NCBI GenBank assembly: GCA_963210315.1
Contig: OY723300.1
Coordinates: 1,364,001-1,428,000, forward strand
Direction of reading: 5' to 3'
Length of the DNA: 64,000 nucleotides
DNA from: Rhynchopus euleeides
Lineage: Eukaryota; Euglenozoa; Diplonemea; Diplonemida; Diplonemidae
Positions 63,701 to 64,000 of the stretch are shown here, one piece after another. The notes below the pieces were generated by a model. The model had not been told where the DNA came from and searched no databases. It was given only the letters and a program-made list of their open reading frames with translations. Every line of letters begins with the position of its first letter. The stretch's first letter is position 1. A program made the position numbers and the translations under genes.

Positions 63701-64000
63701 TCCGGCGGGGGTGGCGGTGCGCGGGGGGCGGCAGCAGCAGCAGCGTGTGGTGGGGGGCCAGAAGCTGGCCCCGCTGGTTTCCGGCGGCGGGGGAGGTGCC
63801 GTGGCGGTGCTGGGTTCGCAGGGCGGTGGGGGTGGGGGTATGCAGCAGCAGTACCCTTCTCCCAGCAACGGTGGCCTGGCCATCGGGTCGTTCCCTAGCA
63901 GCGAGCCGCCGCGGAGGGGCGCGGAGGTGGAGTCTGCGCCGGTGCGTCGTGTGAAGCCGGCGCCGCTGCGCAAGGCGTCGCCGAATGATGTCCCGCCGGT
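54750..64000 (+). CDS. Giant fibronectin type III repeat protein, 5' part
   Basis: A single frame runs from the ATG at 54750 off the right edge: at least 3,083 residues with no intron or stop. I count about 17 FN3-like modules between residues 1 and ~2517. They are recognised by the L.P.T.Y.V.V pattern: LEPATPYTVQVRYVSSSGF, LVPDTEYRVSFNELNDEG, LTPNTVYSLSVRG, LTPNTLYRVRCKYLD and LSANTCYRVCIKTVS. Many have Trp pairs after the last strand (QWSPW, QWSDW, WGHWSP). A Gly/Thr/Pro-rich linker at ~617-784 separates module 5 from module 6. Residues ~2518-3083 are disordered and rich in Gly, Pro, Ser, Ala and Gln. There is no signal peptide or membrane span in the visible part, so it is probably intracellular, perhaps a cytoskeletal or flagellar scaffold. 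That role is inference from repeat architecture only. Confidence 0.8.
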   Translation, partial: MDALVDVHVCDIWENEMTVKVMSADPRPLVRHRIIVRAPPDPYKYDKVLLPDEHTVVLRDLPVGSKVLLRVCGMFRTHAEGDQWSPWVDSHIQLAKPVVVTQIRVHKDRLEVEWDHSSQAFLEPTSRQVTVHYSPVSKYEVRILEKLRVTSAVVLERTLEAKPLPQTFVFDGLESYKVFRVKVRPLRQHQCAVWGRPSEELTCATLYPVVTEGVEIGQEHVRINIRRDVPQSLLAGAGAGHQQHQQHQHHPFLDTDSDIREIQTFISECHLKLSRPDGVVLHERSLYGVDPHKRNEVTFRGLECDSAYVMETHVVDTEGVPGETTRYLLRTSPPLTILRIKKLTCRLMEVSWIVDSKKRINLSNLPHDAVLSGQNQAVERYDLRLVNPLRGEVVRSKKADGQNWIRVEDLEPATPYTVQVRYVSSSGFSSDWCRSVVVTTLARMRPSVDSRGPNFLEIFWSRPVCPNILSADSAEEPDGSQDPSGKGKMVSLTHPRFHSRAIADPLVVVEDPRKVLVGIVEREAEELFTPHIAGARGEGDVKWGLQPAGELACGEVRSFDTPFGSTRFEGLVPDTEYRVSFNELNDEGVWYGRTSITVRTLEPGMAVLPSHGILKYESPCIDEGFHGSTGHPTDGLLVKSSGSSGTLSPTPAAKPAVGSGGGGGGGAATTTTPGAALPPASTSPPCVTTTPEIMIEASRPTPASPGGVGVPSSQPTSPLLVEGGGAPPRVVMDEDTEFRDLTTADRKLKGGGGTAAAAGGASGVPPHEEVGGNAAGLLQTPHHFASPEVKLEVEVVQVGETHALLSWELLSLRAGRHHGGAAAAAGTPAQLGGCPLSGGGSAINANTAFNGFNEYKIMLKRVPPSQGAGLEGPGAGTVVSDDEGHHTLQLFYLRCQGSHTRLMKLYPDSSYTVRMCFFCKGDSQWSDWCDVVAFCTAKHLEMLVHALHRDCCVVRWTREASRDAAADVARTSSQAAITAIKRYLLRINDLTDTSERQVSLDGRSHPFATYFNVSGIEGNAIHRIVVTSQYKNGSWGTSCEPVDVVYRILPFKVDSVGETNVSLSWAIPDYAIDPRMAKVVVSIWQVRDTSAPPGAQEVREDVEIPVSSESYRFQNLRPHTRYTLQVIYIAQILTVSPEAVAELRAMNRTTFGYYDRTIRTCEPLCLDLVTIGETACKVQWTRASTDDEDLPGDEARLLKGIVAKLAEASGANDIYHSITKPRPLICYEVHVTDCETRRKTSTTVSPATTASASKVLWKVGQLQPAKRYRIAVRRKLSCGAWGSFSNFVFLRTFDQLKMSVVSCGEDYLRVSWGRVADPSRRVVRQEADPAEDTLPIAQVEARRFSVSVTSQPIAPSKTATMKFPTCLSEVEKLTGKRAITLSNIGWGKKARSVYEEMANLSSGCETKTLETSESDIIVDHLTPNTVYSLSVRGVAFEQQWDMWSQRIRTQTLQAISATAYTRGEDLVGVEWVRPCTSKLIQQLRERGSQPCSTVSLAEAEAYLAGSLIATSSQAYGMPKEGHATGLRKSGRRKSETAATQICPATSDERGRLVIRGLPEASRLQVRVRILYGDEVWGHWSPLVDVDTLPRVGMSLQKIGDDFIAFQIRPPQPAFVVKDLAGEERVASVPIGASNGSRACSDSFLGGSVGESPTVHRRRSHCTGIVEVGKLRRPGLPDYADEQGRHIVPPEAADLSACPKLDIVLWTVSVTCADGGCVSPGQQEHTLTFPVGGKARRSDAPDAPPPAEGEGCGAEGGGGGGGALPDDIIKFTLNALTPNTLYRVRCKYLDATGAESPWCEPALVSTLPPVVLKVGDVAESFLHASWGRDAFDYVKNPKLRDARVTGNRGCDLQWELLVFDEQRQVQRHVLPGDASAMKVCDLQSNSRYALVIRAATVAPLPTGDCHRTSDALTALQKECGGALSTAPWGVWSPKIYVTTTQRLTQTLERVGQDYIVVKWAPTVVGCPGGRPDTPGSGEDVGRDRQRRHSATSTPQDGALSGRQESSAQLRASGREGKEVEDKSGGPTSGSVVLGRQANARHKMAQPPQVWKCAAVHHYELRVKCLATGQEQTVRVDHIPNQLTYFGKVTSLQVATKYETRVRACYTTAEAAPPQTPPHAAGDSHTPQGGEAPSKFDFGGFTPAVNSETAALLIVKTVHVGGSVATFSVSPGKWGSKTREQLTMDEAENAVGNEHRGPQSTGRAGQLAWGAGGSSDTAVECSGPPLQDTRSFDVSYNGVVLPEPLVVDLRNPDQASQISLSNLLVDTQYALKVCERQESKTPAAHYADWVDLYSFYTKPQAPVCGELNEWRQNVIGFTFGILAKNGTDFLMESSVPDEYMFCVEVMNKSDARHATKSEDKPTEQWHQLGMVKEGHIRTALDMPINECYFRVKAANHMVIDHNVSVPLWGDYSQVMHWKEPLRPTSVAAVRVANLKSHSAKVVWDKPSNSASQPGLGYMVLMAHTGDGGTRTWAHVGTANTNNYVIPNLSANTCYRVCIKTVSNFGTSPKSAVLTFTTNIDTGRADADDLDDSGPYGAPSAQPAKGTTRRAAPASPDAGGGGGGGSGAVKMIQQKQRQRQGGGGCGSSPAPKPSPSPLLRLRSPPPPTTRSVAISGGAASGARPKSATAAAATTAAPGGSVAQPSSAKGRGGGGGGGARSAPPAEPAPPAPAVGQGGAQGSDMPGPEGGGDPAHRQQQQHETAPLRTAELLASPVGGDPADVDSSSGGGGGSSSRSSSARGSLDLTEDGELPPAQRTPEQDLAQAHPSALEVAEAISSLAAQHGRAVGGGGSSSPNTAAPEGGGVKEEQHVAPPPACGAEPRPVSSGDRGGACGAQPPQEVQHPPAPGPPESMQALAREANQKRVAHLASATEPLPGKLPSNLIYYDDECGAIGPHRPPGIAPSGAVGPALKPKPRQTVVAFAPSGSGGKAAGGGGGNGVSAGPLESSAGRGGGGGGGVSRGRSLKPFNAGGKAPYSLLARRDIGSPPAGVAVRGGRQQQQRVVGGQKLAPLVSGGGGGAVAVLGSQGGGGGGMQQQYPSPSNGGLAIGSFPSSEPPRRGAEVESAPVRRVKPAPLRKASPNDVPP

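Noticed and set aside
1..64000. tRNA, rRNA or spliced-leader RNA genes
   Set aside because: Reading both strands by eye I saw no cloverleaf with A/B boxes, no conserved rRNA stretch and no recognisable leader gene. A covariance-model scan would be needed to exclude them.

Overview
This is nuclear DNA from a GC-rich protist, not a prokaryote. Coding frames are broken by ordinary GT-AG introns whose phases match across the junctions. Genes are sparse, about nine in 64 kb, and all recognisable host genes lie on the plus strand. Each gene whose upstream end is in the window has an AG acceptor behind a pyrimidine-rich, often C-rich, stretch 15-34 nt before its ATG. Same-strand genes, C-rich acceptors just before the start codon, and a receptor shaped like trypanosomatid receptor cyclases suggest an euglenozoan, perhaps a diplonemid, with polycistronic transcription and spliced-leader trans-splicing. 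That assignment is inference: no spliced-leader gene is visible, and a dinoflagellate or another protist is not excluded.

Layout of the genes. 2-1888: C-terminal part of a polyQ/Pro/Gly-rich protein. 3674-4711: EF-hand-like protein with a C-terminal prenylation box. 7398-10918: three-exon PhyH-like 2-oxoglutarate oxygenase. 17958-20603: membrane receptor with a BMP/PnrA ligand domain, a cysteine-rich stalk and a degenerate class III cyclase domain. 35358-38872: two-exon type I membrane protein with a repeated CX5CXT motif. 44014-45126: Old Yellow Enzyme family flavoprotein. 46526-48002: ubiquitin-like plus DUF4116-repeat protein with one frame break. 52050-54018: two-exon FHA-domain protein. 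54750 to the window end: giant FN3-repeat protein of more than 3,083 residues, with no stop in the window. Several genes look like signalling or surface functions, but nothing shows that they form one pathway.

The long gene-poor stretches (10.9-17.9, 20.6-35.1, 38.9-44.0 and 48.0-52.0 kb) are the unusual part. They hold non-coding elements with terminal inverted repeats, most of them flanked by TA. At 22842-27616 a 4.8-kb fold-back element built of TACATGTA-like palindromes has other TA-flanked elements (B, C, E) nested in its arms. Because the arms mirror each other, one arm preserves the empty site of an insertion in the other, which shows TA target duplication from this window alone. At 31037-35106 a second composite contains about 2.6 kb of interstitial TTAGGG-like repeats, arranged as palindromic higher-order units that invert near the middle, next to a 1.15-kb fold-back element (G). 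Other pieces are a 2.6-kb transposon with roughly 290-bp arms and a decayed zinc-finger coding region (49142-51698), a 180-206 bp tandem repeat (21746-22612), seven copies of a GC-rich hairpin repeat, and a dispersed repeat that also lies inside an intron of the FHA gene.

The most promising undescribed system is this set of TA-inserting elements. Several have arms that are arrays of one short palindrome, a different palindrome for each family, and in one case the palindrome resembles the telomere repeat.
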